Shown here one piece after another: positions 17,018 through 25,875 of a DNA stretch of 64,000 nucleotides. Source of the stretch: JBMNKL01 sp050952225. Its GTDB lineage: Bacteria; Bacillota; Clostridia; Acetivibrionales; DTU013. Position 1 is the stretch's first letter; each line of letters begins with the position of its first letter. Both the position numbers and the translations under genes were made by a program. The DNA lies in assembly GCA_050952225.1 (NCBI GenBank), contig JBMNKL010000003.1:744001-808000 (forward strand), given 5' to 3'. The notes under the pieces are model-generated. The model had not been told where the DNA came from, searched no databases, and saw only the letters and a list, made by a program, of their open reading frames with translations.

Positions 17018-17596
17018 CTATATTACCCGGTGTTCCGTTATGACAAGGTCCATCGGTATGTCATGGCTTTCCGCGGGAATTTTTTCAACCACCTGCATTT
17101 CATACGCCAGTCCCGCCTTCAGGCAACCTGGCTTAAGCCGTGGCAGGAAACCGTCATAGCAGCCTGCGCCGTAACCGATCCTGTACCTGCTGAAATCAAA
17201 CGCGATTCCTGGTACAACAACCAGGTCGATATCATCCGGATCAAGCTTTTTCAGCACGGCCGCGTCGGGCTCGGGAATATTCATGCACCCTTTTATCAAA
17301 TCCTTCCCCGGTTCTCTAATAACATACGCTTCCAGCTTTCGCCGCCCGGAAGGTCCTCCTTTTTCCACCTTCGGAATTGCCACAAGCTTTCCGTCAAGCA
17401 TGCAGCGCTTTATGAAAAAATCGGTGCGCACTTCATTCCTCACCGACATGTATGCCATTATTGTCACGGCATTCACGTATTCCTTCAGTGAGCAAAGCCG
17501 TTCTACAATCGCGGCGCTTTTTTCAGAAACCGCATCGGCATCCAGCATGTCTCTTTCTTCAAGTATCCTTTTTCGTATTTCAGATTTTGTTTCCAT
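17018..17596 (-). CDS. 5-formyltetrahydrofolate cyclo-ligase
   Basis: It converts 5-formyl-THF to 5,10-methenyl-THF with ATP, recycling folate. At 192 residues it is the usual length. The N-terminal helix KSEIRKRILEERDML, the active-site loop region (RYRIGYGAGCYDGFLPRL, a variant of GYGGGYYDR) and the C-terminal DLVITEHRVI are all present. GAGG lies eight bases before the ATG at 17596; an in-frame TTG at 17602 would be too close to it. Three AAGGAGC-like motifs stand just upstream without obvious genes. Confidence 0.9.
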   Translation of the reverse strand: METKSEIRKRILEERDMLDADAVSEKSAAIVERLCSLKEYVNAVTIMAYMSVRNEVRTDFFIKRCMLDGKLVAIPKVEKGGPSGRRKLEAYVIREPGKDLIKGCMNIPEPDAAVLKKLDPDDIDLVVVPGIAFDFSRYRIGYGAGCYDGFLPRLKPGCLKAGLAYEMQVVEKIPAESHDIPMDLVITEHRVI

Positions 17597-17687
17597 TATC
17601 AAAACCTCTGGCCCATCTAATAAATTTAAGGCTCCTTCTAATTAGGCTCCTTTAAATTCAAAGCTCCTTTACCCGTTTAAAGTCCCT

Positions 17688-18365
17688 TCACCCGGCAATC
17701 AGAATATCTTTCAGCGGATGAAGCACAAGCGATGAAAGCAGGTATAATGCTGCCAGCACAAGCACCGTACCTGAAAATGACAGCAAGTAAATTTTCCCGC
17801 GTTCAAACCGTCTTGTCCGTGCTAATATTGTATATAAAACCCTCACCAGCAAAAACAACAGGCCGGCTAAAAATATTGAGCTTGCCACCAGGTAAGGCAC
17901 AACGCCTTTCAAAAGCAGCATGCAAACCAAAACCCCTGTTCCGTAAACAGGAATAAGCTCGGCGACGCTTTTTAGCACGGGTTTATCATTTGAGCCGTAT
18001 GCATTGTAGTACGCTGCCGGTACCAGGAAAAAGGGCAGCGCCAGGCCGAAAAGCAATTCGGTATATAGCCTTTTGGCATTGTCCGTGTCTATCAAACCGG
18101 CGTAAGAAAGTGTCCCGTCCAGGATCATCGGCAGCATCAGGATGCAAAGAAGTACCGACACTGCTATCCCTGGCGGTTTTTGGGCTTTAAGCCTACGGAA
18201 CGCAGCCAGGTAAAGCATAGAGATAAAGATGCCGGAATAAATCCCCGTGTCCCTGGCACATACCGGCAATTTCATCATCCCCGCATATAACGATCTGGAA
18301 GGAAGCTGGTGGCAGACGAGCGATCCCGCCAGGTCGAAGAAGTCGGCAAGAAAGTCGGTAATCAA
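17688..18365 (-). CDS. DUF2085 family membrane protein
   Basis: A 225-residue membrane protein with the DUF2085 signature: LVCHQLPSRSLY near residue 16 and PVCARDTGIYSG near residue 33, followed by five or six hydrophobic segments. The CHQ-PSRS and C-RDTG-Y residues are the family constants; function is unknown. Its TTG start at 18365 overlaps the stop of the upstream small membrane protein, so they are probably translated together. Confidence 0.8.
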   Translation of the reverse strand: MITDFLADFFDLAGSLVCHQLPSRSLYAGMMKLPVCARDTGIYSGIFISMLYLAAFRRLKAQKPPGIAVSVLLCILMLPMILDGTLSYAGLIDTDNAKRLYTELLFGLALPFFLVPAAYYNAYGSNDKPVLKSVAELIPVYGTGVLVCMLLLKGVVPYLVASSIFLAGLLFLLVRVLYTILARTRRFERGKIYLLSFSGTVLVLAALYLLSSLVLHPLKDILIAG

Positions 18366-18760
18366 GGCCAGCTATACATCGACTGGGTAGCAATCGAGAT
18401 TATAAAACAGCCTATACATGACAGCACGAACATGGCCACGCAGGCAATCAGAAGCGCGGCGCCAAAAGACCTCCTGTCGCTGTCTCCCTCGGAACTCATA
18501 AAGACAATGGCAGTTATTATTCCGGCCAACTGCCCTATACCCGGAAATAATGTAAACACTACGGTAAGGAATACCTTCATTCCATTGCTTAACGGGGTTC
18601 TGCCATGCCCCGGCTGCGGAGCGTAACGGTATTGATGACCCTGTTCCGTCCAAGGCCCTGTTCCCGCATGTAATCCACTCGTTTTCCCGGTTTCCCCGGA
18701 AGTTGCTTGTCCCTGGCTTTCACTTGCGGGCATATCCTGACCGGCCGCCGGTTCTTGCAC
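18362..18760 (-). CDS. Small membrane protein with Gly/Gln-rich N-terminus
   Basis: A 132-residue ORF from GTG 18760 (GGAG five bases upstream). The first 60 residues are low-complexity and hydrophilic; two hydrophobic segments follow (FLTVVFTLFPGIGQLAGIIT and ALLIACVAMFVLSCIGCFI), the layout of small zinc-ribbon membrane proteins. The same frame continues upstream across one stop codon into a C-x2-C zinc ribbon at 18836-18954, so this may be the membrane half of a broken gene. Its stop overlaps the DUF2085 start. Confidence 0.6.
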   Translation of the reverse strand: MQEPAAGQDMPASESQGQATSGETGKTSGLHAGTGPWTEQGHQYRYAPQPGHGRTPLSNGMKVFLTVVFTLFPGIGQLAGIITAIVFMSSEGDSDRRSFGAALLIACVAMFVLSCIGCFIISIATQSMYSWP

Positions 18761-18835
18761 GTGATCTCCGGCTCCGCCCCCTCCGGGTCCTGTATATTCC
18801 TGTTTGCCGCCCTCATCTTTCTCCGTCTCTATTTT

Positions 18836-18954
18836 TTAACTGTCGTCAACAGGCACTTCAAGCACACTTGCGCAATAAGGGCAACGACCGGCTTTGGCCG
18901 GGATGCTCTCTCCGCAAAAGGCGCATTTTTTTGTATGTTATTGTACAAAAGCAT
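18836..18954 (-). pseudogene. Zinc-ribbon segment, frameshifted
   Basis: After GGAGG the start (ATG 18954 or TTG 18948) gives MLLYNNIQK and then leaves frame at a run of seven A residues (18926-18932). One extra A would join it to CAFCGESIPAKAGRCPYCAS, a textbook zinc ribbon with two C-x2-C knuckles, then a stop. The following membrane-protein frame is in phase with the ribbon across that stop. It could be a sequencing indel, polymerase slippage on the A7 run, or decay. Confidence 0.55.
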
Positions 18955-19015
18955 ACCTCCTCAATCTTACTGCCTACAGTTATATGTATTCGCTTAATGA
19001 GGTGAAAATCCTTTT

Positions 19016-20842
19016 CTAGAATAGCATATTATCTACATATTTTTCAGTAAAAAAAGCTGATGCCGATAATTCGACATATTTTACGCTTTGTGCGATACTC
19101 TCGGAAAGCTTCAGCATGTTACGGGATAAAAGACCTTCTGAAGCCCCTGTCCCCGATGCGTTTCCTACAGCTTCCACCCTGTCTTTCAGAACACCCGGCA
19201 GCAACCCGATTCTTACGGCGGTGTCTATTTTGATATTACTGCCAAATCCTCCGGCCAGGTATACCTTTTGTATATCGTCCGGTTTTATACCCGCCTCGTT
19301 TGCCAGTGTTTCAATTCCTGCCGCTATTGCAGCTTTCGCGTTCTGTATCTCCCTGATATCCCCCTGGGTGACAGCTATCGGGCTGTCCTTGCCGTCTGCA
19401 ATCAGGAACGCCCTCTCACCGTCCATCATAAAGAGCCTTTTGCCGATACCGTGCCCAAATTGCCCGGCATCGTCCTCGCCGGCCATTCTGCCTGTCTCAT
19501 CAACTATCCCGGAATCAAGAAGTCTCGCCGTCACGTCTATTATACCCGATCCGCATATGCCGACCGGCTTTGCGTTGCCAATTGTCGTAAATTCAAAACC
19601 GGGGCCCGGTCCTACCGTATTAATAGCCCCAACGACGCTTCCCATGCCATTGCGGATATTGGCGCCTTCAAAAGCCGGACCGGCGGCAGTGGAGCATGCC
19701 ATAAGCCACTTCGCGCCTCCCAGCACAATCTCGCCGTTGGTACCGATATCCACAAGCAGCGAAATTTCGTCCCTTTCATACATGCCGCTGGACAATATGG
19801 CGGCAACGGTATCACCGCCCACGTATGCCGATACGCCCGGGAATGCCGCTCCGATTCCGGATTTGTTCATATTAAGCCCAAGCTCTTCCGGAGAAAAATA
19901 TGTAAGTGCTGTAGTAACGGGTATAAAAGGTGAAACCGCAATATCGGCAGTGTCAAGGCCTAAAAGGAAATGCAGCATTGTCGTGTTTCCCGCAAAAACT
20001 GCGGAATATACCGCACTCGTGTTTATTCCGGCCTCAAGGGCAAGTCTTTCAATAAGCTCATTTATGCAGGCAACAATAAGGCTCTGCATTTCAGTTCCTT
20101 TGTTCCTTGCCCCGGCGGCATAATTAATCCTTGATATAACATCTGCTCCATACTTTCGCTGCGGGTTGAGCATTGAGCCGGCCGCGGCCTGCCTGCCCGA
20201 ACTTAAGTCATATAAATAAGCCGCCACGGTAGTGGTGCCTATATCAAAGGCAACGCCATAAAAGCTTCCCGTGCTGTCGCCCGGCTCCACCGCCGCCAGC
20301 CTGCCGTCGATACTCACCAGCGTCGCTTTATAACCGCTTTTCTTAAGTATGCCCGGAAGCTCCTGAAGAAGCGACAGGCTTTGCAACCGGGCACTTCCCT
20401 TCTCAGACCATTCGCTACGGGAGCCAAGTACCTTTTCCAAGTATGGAGCCTGGTTCCCGAGCGAGGGCGGTTCCAGCTCCACGTACCGTTTTGATATAAT
20501 CGGTTCAACCGTTATGCTGCGTGATTTGCCGCCGATTACAATTGATGCTTCCGCCTCCTCGGCATCCGGGTATACATCCAGCCGTGAAGAAACCACAACC
20601 CGGCAGGCCAGCCTGAATCCCTTTCTTATCCTGTCCTTGCCCAGCAGCTTTTTTTCACTATCGGAGACTTCATCCGTCAGCCCTTCTATCTTAACGGCAC
20701 ATTTACCGCAAATACCCTTGCCGCCGCAAGGTGCATCCATGAATATACCGCTTTTTACCATGAGTTCCAGCAGGTTAGCTCCCTTTTCGGCAATTATGGT
20801 GCGTATCCCGTCTTTATCGTGTATATTTACTTCGTATTGCAT
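19016..20842 (-). CDS. ASKHA/DUF4445 ferredoxin protein, probable corrinoid-protein reductive activator
   Basis: A 608-residue protein. An N-terminal [2Fe-2S] domain has CGGKGICGKC at about residues 39-48 plus a later Cys (RLACRV). A middle linker is followed by a DUF4445 ASKHA ATPase-like domain with YGVAFDIGTTTVAAYL, LLVDIGTNGEIVL and YLAGGFGSNI. This is the RACE/RamA-like architecture that uses ATP to reduce inactive Co(II) corrinoid to Co(I). It precedes no methyltransferase here, but cobT, needed for cobamide lower-ligand assembly, lies immediately upstream, which fits corrinoid-dependent metabolism. AGGAGG precedes the ATG at 20842. Confidence 0.88.
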   Translation of the reverse strand: MQYEVNIHDKDGIRTIIAEKGANLLELMVKSGIFMDAPCGGKGICGKCAVKIEGLTDEVSDSEKKLLGKDRIRKGFRLACRVVVSSRLDVYPDAEEAEASIVIGGKSRSITVEPIISKRYVELEPPSLGNQAPYLEKVLGSRSEWSEKGSARLQSLSLLQELPGILKKSGYKATLVSIDGRLAAVEPGDSTGSFYGVAFDIGTTTVAAYLYDLSSGRQAAAGSMLNPQRKYGADVISRINYAAGARNKGTEMQSLIVACINELIERLALEAGINTSAVYSAVFAGNTTMLHFLLGLDTADIAVSPFIPVTTALTYFSPEELGLNMNKSGIGAAFPGVSAYVGGDTVAAILSSGMYERDEISLLVDIGTNGEIVLGGAKWLMACSTAAGPAFEGANIRNGMGSVVGAINTVGPGPGFEFTTIGNAKPVGICGSGIIDVTARLLDSGIVDETGRMAGEDDAGQFGHGIGKRLFMMDGERAFLIADGKDSPIAVTQGDIREIQNAKAAIAAGIETLANEAGIKPDDIQKVYLAGGFGSNIKIDTAVRIGLLPGVLKDRVEAVGNASGTGASEGLLSRNMLKLSESIAQSVKYVELSASAFFTEKYVDNMLF

Positions 20843-20958
20843 TCCCGCCTCCTGTTATCCCGTCCCTGGCCGGACGGAAATTGTTGTATGCCGGTTGTAT
20901 CAATACGCTGCAGGTTAAACGCGTTTGAGCAAAAACCAGCGACATATGCCTGGCCGGA

Positions 20959-22017
20959 CTACGAAAGCGGCTTGTACTGCTCAATACCGGCGTCATCAAA
21001 AGTACCCATCTTTTTATACGCTGTAAGGGCTGCATCAATTATATGAAAAGCAAGCGCGCAGCCTGTTCCTTCACCAAGCCTCATGCCGAGGGACAGGAGA
21101 GGCTCAAGCCCCAGCATTTCCAATACCGCTTTGCTGCCGGGCTCTGCAGAACCGTGTGAAGCAATCATGAAGTTTCTTGTCTCAGCGTTCAATTGCGTGG
21201 CTATCAATGCCGCAACGGATGAAATATACCCGTCGATTAGAATGGGCTTCCTGCAAACGGCGGCTCCTATAAAACAACCTGCCAGCCCGGCTATATCAAA
21301 TCCGCCAAGCTTTGATAGAACGTCAAGCGGATCTGACGGCTCCGGCTTGTTTACTTCAATTGCCTTTTTGATTACATATATCTTGTTTTCCAGTCCTTCA
21401 TCAGTCAGTCCCGCGCCCCTGCCGGTAAGCGTTTCGACAGGCTTGCCCGTGAGCACAGCCGCCACCGCGCTGCTGGTAGTTGTATTACCTACACCCATTT
21501 CTCCTGTTCCGAATATATCTACGCCCTCGGCGGATAGATCGCATACTATATCAATGCCTGTTTCTATAGCCTTTATTGCTTCTTCCCGAGTCATGGCAGG
21601 GCCTTCAGCAATATTCCATGTCCCGCGCCGGATTTTCCTGTTTATGATCCCGTTCTCACCGATGTCTCCATCCACCCCGATATCGACGACTGTTATGCCG
21701 GCCCCGGCATGGGACCCGAGGACGTTTACACCTGTTATGCCCTTCGTGAAATTAACGGTAACAGATGCCGTAACGGTTTTGGGACATGAACTGACCCCTT
21801 CTTCCACGACGCCGTTATCGGCACACATGACCACTATCATTTTTTTGTCAGTACTTGGACTTGTTTTCCCGGTTATTCCAGCTATCCGTCTTACCAGCTC
21901 CTCGAGCCTGCCAAGGCTTCCGAGCGGCTTTGTAAGGGAGTCCAGGCGCGCTTGTGCGATAGCCTGCGCTTTTTCATCAAGCCCCCTTATTTTTTGCAAT
22001 GCATCTTCCAGTTTCAT
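20959..22017 (-). CDS. cobT: Nicotinate-nucleotide--dimethylbenzimidazole phosphoribosyltransferase
   Basis: CobT activates the lower-ligand base of cobamides by making its alpha-ribotide from NaMN. It is 352 residues, full length. The N-terminal LDSLTKPLGSLGRLE, the ADNGVVEEGVSSCP block, the GEMGVGNTTTSSAV loop and the catalytic glutamate in GMRLGEGTGCALAF are all present. I start it at ATG 22017, seven bases after GGGAG; the longer frame to 22044 has no good ribosome site. No cobalamin riboswitch-like stretch precedes it, and the neighbours are a zinc-ribbon protein and the corrinoid activator. Confidence 0.93.
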   Translation of the reverse strand: MKLEDALQKIRGLDEKAQAIAQARLDSLTKPLGSLGRLEELVRRIAGITGKTSPSTDKKMIVVMCADNGVVEEGVSSCPKTVTASVTVNFTKGITGVNVLGSHAGAGITVVDIGVDGDIGENGIINRKIRRGTWNIAEGPAMTREEAIKAIETGIDIVCDLSAEGVDIFGTGEMGVGNTTTSSAVAAVLTGKPVETLTGRGAGLTDEGLENKIYVIKKAIEVNKPEPSDPLDVLSKLGGFDIAGLAGCFIGAAVCRKPILIDGYISSVAALIATQLNAETRNFMIASHGSAEPGSKAVLEMLGLEPLLSLGMRLGEGTGCALAFHIIDAALTAYKKMGTFDDAGIEQYKPLS

Positions 22018-22040
22018 TCTTTTTCTCCCTGAATAATTCG

Positions 22041-22463
22041 TCAAGTGTTTTCCTCTTGTTTTTCTTCATTCTCTTCCTGTTTCTCCGGGGTTTTCGGTTC
22101 CGGGACTTCTTGTTTCTTTCCGCACTTGTGACAGTATTCCATACTTATATCGAGCACCATACCGCAGTTGGGGCATGCTTTGACGTTTTTAAGCTCGAGA
22201 ATCTTCTCCCTCATTTCATCAATATTTGCTATTATTTCATCTATCTTCATGCATTTCTCCAAAAGCTTCCCATCTATGGCCTTGCCCTCGCAATATTCCT
22301 CGTACAATTGCTTTCCCATTTCCGTGTACAGCTTTTTTATCTTTTCTTCTTCTGCATTAATGCTCATATTCAGCCTGGTAACCTCGACAACGCTGCTTGA
22401 TTTTTTTGCCGCAGCCTTAGCCGTATCCGTCACTTTCCTGGTTATATTATCCAGTACCGACAT
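22041..22463 (-). CDS. Zinc-ribbon protein with coiled-coil
   Basis: A 140-residue soluble protein. The N-terminal helix (MSVLDNITRKVTDTAKAAAK) and a central coiled coil (about 34-90) lead to a zinc ribbon with two C-x2-C pairs (ACPNCGMVLDISMEYCHKCG, about 95-114) and a Glu/Gln/Pro-rich tail. The family is common in Clostridia and has no assigned activity. AAAGGAGAG precedes the ATG. It lies 23 bases upstream of cobT, probably by operon convenience. Confidence 0.75.
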   Translation of the reverse strand: MSVLDNITRKVTDTAKAAAKKSSSVVEVTRLNMSINAEEEKIKKLYTEMGKQLYEEYCEGKAIDGKLLEKCMKIDEIIANIDEMREKILELKNVKACPNCGMVLDISMEYCHKCGKKQEVPEPKTPEKQEENEEKQEENT

Positions 22464-22629
22464 CGCTTAACTCTCCTTTCAAAAGAACAACCTTTTTATA
22501 TCGCTTTTTACATTAATAATATATTATTCCATCCGCACCCTAAATACAATAGCCAAATTATCGCGGGCTTTGGAAAACACAGCGCAGTAAAACACCTGCT
22601 TGCCTGCCAAATGCATTTTGCCCTGTTTC

Positions 22630-22658
22630 TTGACTTATATAATAGTAAATACTATAAT
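22630..22658 (+). promoter_or_regulatory. Sigma-A promoter of gltX
   Basis: TTGACT, a 17-base spacer and TATAAT, with the start of transcription expected near 22665, about 50 bases before the gltX ATG. It should also serve glnS. Confidence 0.8.
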
Positions 22659-22716
22659 CAAAAGAAAAATTCATGCAGTTTTGTTGACATTCTTAGCTCC
22701 AATGGAGGTGCGACAT

Positions 22717-24171
22717 ATGGCGGGAGAAGTCAGAACGCGGTTTGCGCCCAGTCCGACAGGCTATATGCATATCGGTAACTTGCGCACGGCTCTTTATGAA
22801 TACTTGATCGCAAAGAAATACGGCGGAAAGTTCATACTCAGAATAGAAGACACGGACAAGGACAGGTATGTCGAAGGCGCTGCTGATGTTATCTTCAGCA
22901 CCCTTGAAAAAGCCGGCCTCAAACACGATGAAGGCCCCGATATCGGCGGGCCGTACGGTCCGTATGTTCAGAGCCTGCGGAAAGACATTTACATGGAGTA
23001 TGCCAAAAAGCTTGTTGATATGGGAGGAGCATATTACTGCTTCTGTTCAAAAGAACGTATTGCTGCAGAGAAAGAAAGGCTCGAGAAAGAAGGCCTGGTC
23101 TACAGGTACGACAGGTTCTGCCGTGACCTCGACAAACGGGAGGCCGAGCGCAGGCTGGCTGCCGGTGAACCGTTCGTAATCCGGCAGAGGATGCCCGACA
23201 GCGGCAGTACCAGTTTTGAAGATGCCGTTTACGGCACGATTACCGTTGACAACAGTGAGCTTGAAGACCAGGTGCTGATCAAGTCAGATGGCCTGCCGAC
23301 CTACAACTTCGCCAATGTCGTGGATGATCACCTTATGCGCATAACACATGTCGTCAGGGGGAATGAATACCTTTCTTCCACGCCGAAATACAACCTGCTC
23401 TACCAGGCTTTCGGATGGGAGATACCGACTTATATCCATGTATCGACGATAATAAAGCCCGACGGCAAAAAGATGTCAAAGCGAAGCGGTGATCCGTCCT
23501 TTGAGGATCTTATCTCGCAGGGGTATCTCGTGGAAGCCGTCGTGAATTACATTGCCCTGCTTGGCTGGAGTCCGGGAACGACGCAGGAGCTATTCTCACT
23601 GAAAGAACTGGAGCAGGCTTTCGATATACGGGGCATCAGCAAAGCTCCCGCCGTATTTGACATAAACAAGCTCAACTGGATGAACGGGGAATATATACGC
23701 AAAATGCCGCCCGAGGATTTTCATAAAGTCGCAAGCCCGTATTACAGCAAGGCTTTGCTTGATGCAGGGATAGACACGTTCAGGTTAAGCAGGCTGCTTC
23801 AGCCAAGGACCGATGTCTTGTCGTCCATACCGGATGCGATTGACTTCCTGTTGGAACTGCCTGAATATGACATATCCTTGTATGAACACAAAAAAATGAA
23901 GACCGATGCGGTAATAGCGCTTAAAAGTCTCAAGGCGGCACTGCCGGTGCTGGAGGATGCCGAGCCATGGGAAAACAGCGTAATATATGAAGTTCTTACA
24001 GATCTTGCCGCGCAGCTCGGTATAAAAAACAGTCAGGTGCTCTGGCCTGTACGCACTGCGCTTTCGGGCAAAAAAGCGACCCCCGGGGGAGCTTCGGAAT
24101 TGGCTGAACTCCTCGGCAAAAGCGAATCTCTTCGCAGGATTGAAACAGGTATCGAAAAACTGGAGGAATGA
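22717..24171 (+). CDS. gltX: Glutamate--tRNA ligase
   Basis: A 484-residue class I synthetase that charges tRNA-Glu. The HIGH-type motif is GYMHIGNL at about 16-23, and KMSKR appears as KKMSKRSG at about residue 249. The C-terminal anticodon-binding helical domain is complete. The start is the ATG at 22717 (MAGEVRTRFAPSPTG) with GGAGGTG six bases upstream; the open frame runs further back but is not protein-like. glnS follows after a four-base gap. Confidence 0.95.
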   Translation: MAGEVRTRFAPSPTGYMHIGNLRTALYEYLIAKKYGGKFILRIEDTDKDRYVEGAADVIFSTLEKAGLKHDEGPDIGGPYGPYVQSLRKDIYMEYAKKLVDMGGAYYCFCSKERIAAEKERLEKEGLVYRYDRFCRDLDKREAERRLAAGEPFVIRQRMPDSGSTSFEDAVYGTITVDNSELEDQVLIKSDGLPTYNFANVVDDHLMRITHVVRGNEYLSSTPKYNLLYQAFGWEIPTYIHVSTIIKPDGKKMSKRSGDPSFEDLISQGYLVEAVVNYIALLGWSPGTTQELFSLKELEQAFDIRGISKAPAVFDINKLNWMNGEYIRKMPPEDFHKVASPYYSKALLDAGIDTFRLSRLLQPRTDVLSSIPDAIDFLLELPEYDISLYEHKKMKTDAVIALKSLKAALPVLEDAEPWENSVIYEVLTDLAAQLGIKNSQVLWPVRTALSGKKATPGGASELAELLGKSESLRRIETGIEKLEE

Positions 24172-24175
24172 AACC

Positions 24176-25870
24176 ATGGAAACGGATGCAACACGCAATG
24201 AAGCGACAGATTTAGGTTCAAATTTCATATATGACATTATTGACGAAGATATCCGCAGCGGAAGGGTCGATAAGGATTCAATAGTCACACGCTTCCCGCC
24301 GGAGCCGAACGGTTACCTTCATATAGGGCATGCAAAGGCATTATGCATAGATTTCCTTACTGCCAGGAAGTACAACGGACGCTGCTATCTCCGTTATGAC
24401 GATACTAACCCGATCAAGGAAAGCGAGGAATATGCCAGGTCCATACAGGAAGATATCAAGTGGCTGGGATTCCAATGGGACGCTCTTTATTACGCCTCTG
24501 ACTATTTTGATATAATGTACGAATGCGCGGTAAGGCTGATAAAGAAAGGCCTCGCGTACGTCTGTGACCTAAGCGCGGACGAAATAAGGGAGTACAGGGG
24601 CACGCTGACCTCGCCCGGGAAAGAAAGCCCCTACAGGAACCGTTCCGTTGAAGAAAACCTTGACTTGTTTGAACGCATGAAGGCAGGAGAATTTGAAGAA
24701 GGTTCCAGGGTTTTGCGGGCAAAAATAGACATGGCTTCCCCGAATATAAACATGAGGGATCCCGTTATTTACCGTATTATGAAGGTGCAGCACTACCGGG
24801 TAGGTGACAAATGGTGCATTTACCCGATGTACGATTTTGCCCACCCGATTGAAGACATGATAGAAAACATCACGCATTCGTTATGTTCGCTCGAGTATGA
24901 AGATCACAGGCCGCTTTACGATTGGGTCGTAAACAATGCGGGACTTGACGCAAGGCCGCGCCAGATAGAGTTTGCAAGGCTGAACCTCTCCTACACGGTA
25001 ATGAGCAAGAGAAAGCTGTTGCAGCTGGTCGACGAGGGTATCGTTTCAGGCTGGGATGATCCGAGGATGCCGACATTGTCGGGGCTTAGGAGAAGAGGAT
25101 ATACTCCCGCCTCCATCCGGGATTTTTGCAGCCGAATAGGTGTGGCCAAAACAAACAGTATCGTCGATTATGCATTGCTTGAACACTGTATCCGCGAAGA
25201 TCTGAATCCGACCGCCCCGAGGGTAATGGCAGTGCTAAGGCCATTGAAAGTTGTCCTGGACAATTACCCGGAAGGACAGGTAGAGTGGTTTGACGTGGAA
25301 ATCAACCCGGAAAATCCTGATATGGGAACAAGAAAAGTCCCGTTCACGCGTGAGTTGTACATCGAGCAGGATGATTTCATGGAAAATCCGCCGAAAAAAT
25401 ACTTCAGGCTGTACCCCGGCAATGAAGTAAGGCTGAAAAGTGCATATATAATCAAGTGCGAGTATGCCGTCAAGGACGACAAAGGAAATATTACGGAGCT
25501 CCACTGCACGTACGATCCCGAATCAAGAGGAGGCAACGCACCCGACGGCCGCAAGATCAGGGGAACTCTCCACTGGGTGTCTGCGGCGCATGCGCTTGAT
25601 GCAGAAGTGCGCCTGTACGATCACCTGTTTACCCACCCTGACCCCGGCTCCGTAGAGGATTTGCACTCAGTAATCAACCCAAGTTCACTGGAAGTGCTTA
25701 CTGGCTGCAAAATTGAGCCGAGCCTTGCCTCTGCGAAGCCCGGCGATCATTACCAGTTCCTCCGGATGGGTTATTTCTGCGCCGATACGGAATGCGCTCC
25801 CGGCAAGCCGGTGTTCAATCGTACAGCAGGCCTTAAAGATACCTGGGCAAAGGAAATGAAGAAGGTATAA
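24176..25870 (+). CDS. glnS: Glutamine--tRNA ligase
   Basis: A 564-residue GlnRS charging tRNA-Gln directly. FPPEPNGYLHIGHAKAL holds the HIGH motif, and VMSKRKL the KMSKS-type loop in the GlnRS form. The C-terminal two-barrel anticodon-binding domain follows. Direct GlnRS is found in some Clostridia by transfer; others use GatCAB. Start is ATG 24176 with GGAGG at the end of gltX, so both are coupled on one transcript. It converges with ligA five bases away. Confidence 0.95.
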   Translation: METDATRNEATDLGSNFIYDIIDEDIRSGRVDKDSIVTRFPPEPNGYLHIGHAKALCIDFLTARKYNGRCYLRYDDTNPIKESEEYARSIQEDIKWLGFQWDALYYASDYFDIMYECAVRLIKKGLAYVCDLSADEIREYRGTLTSPGKESPYRNRSVEENLDLFERMKAGEFEEGSRVLRAKIDMASPNINMRDPVIYRIMKVQHYRVGDKWCIYPMYDFAHPIEDMIENITHSLCSLEYEDHRPLYDWVVNNAGLDARPRQIEFARLNLSYTVMSKRKLLQLVDEGIVSGWDDPRMPTLSGLRRRGYTPASIRDFCSRIGVAKTNSIVDYALLEHCIREDLNPTAPRVMAVLRPLKVVLDNYPEGQVEWFDVEINPENPDMGTRKVPFTRELYIEQDDFMENPPKKYFRLYPGNEVRLKSAYIIKCEYAVKDDKGNITELHCTYDPESRGGNAPDGRKIRGTLHWVSAAHALDAEVRLYDHLFTHPDPGSVEDLHSVINPSSLEVLTGCKIEPSLASAKPGDHYQFLRMGYFCADTECAPGKPVFNRTAGLKDTWAKEMKKV

Positions 25871-25875
25871 AATCA

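Noticed and set aside
18589..18816. 75-codon minus ORF MRAANRNIQDPEG
   Set aside because: It overlaps the membrane-protein gene in another frame, with biased Arg/Pro composition and no family resemblance.
19116..20123. 335-codon plus-strand ORF over the corrinoid activator
   Set aside because: Pro/Ser/Ile-rich antisense translation of a clearly identified gene; no start signal.
21083..22036. 317-codon plus-strand ORF over cobT
   Set aside because: Antisense shadow of a full-length conserved enzyme.
20843..22716. Cobalamin riboswitch near cobT and T-box before gltX/glnS
   Set aside because: The gaps are short, and I found no B12-box or T-box-like sequence; gltX has a simple promoter and short leader.
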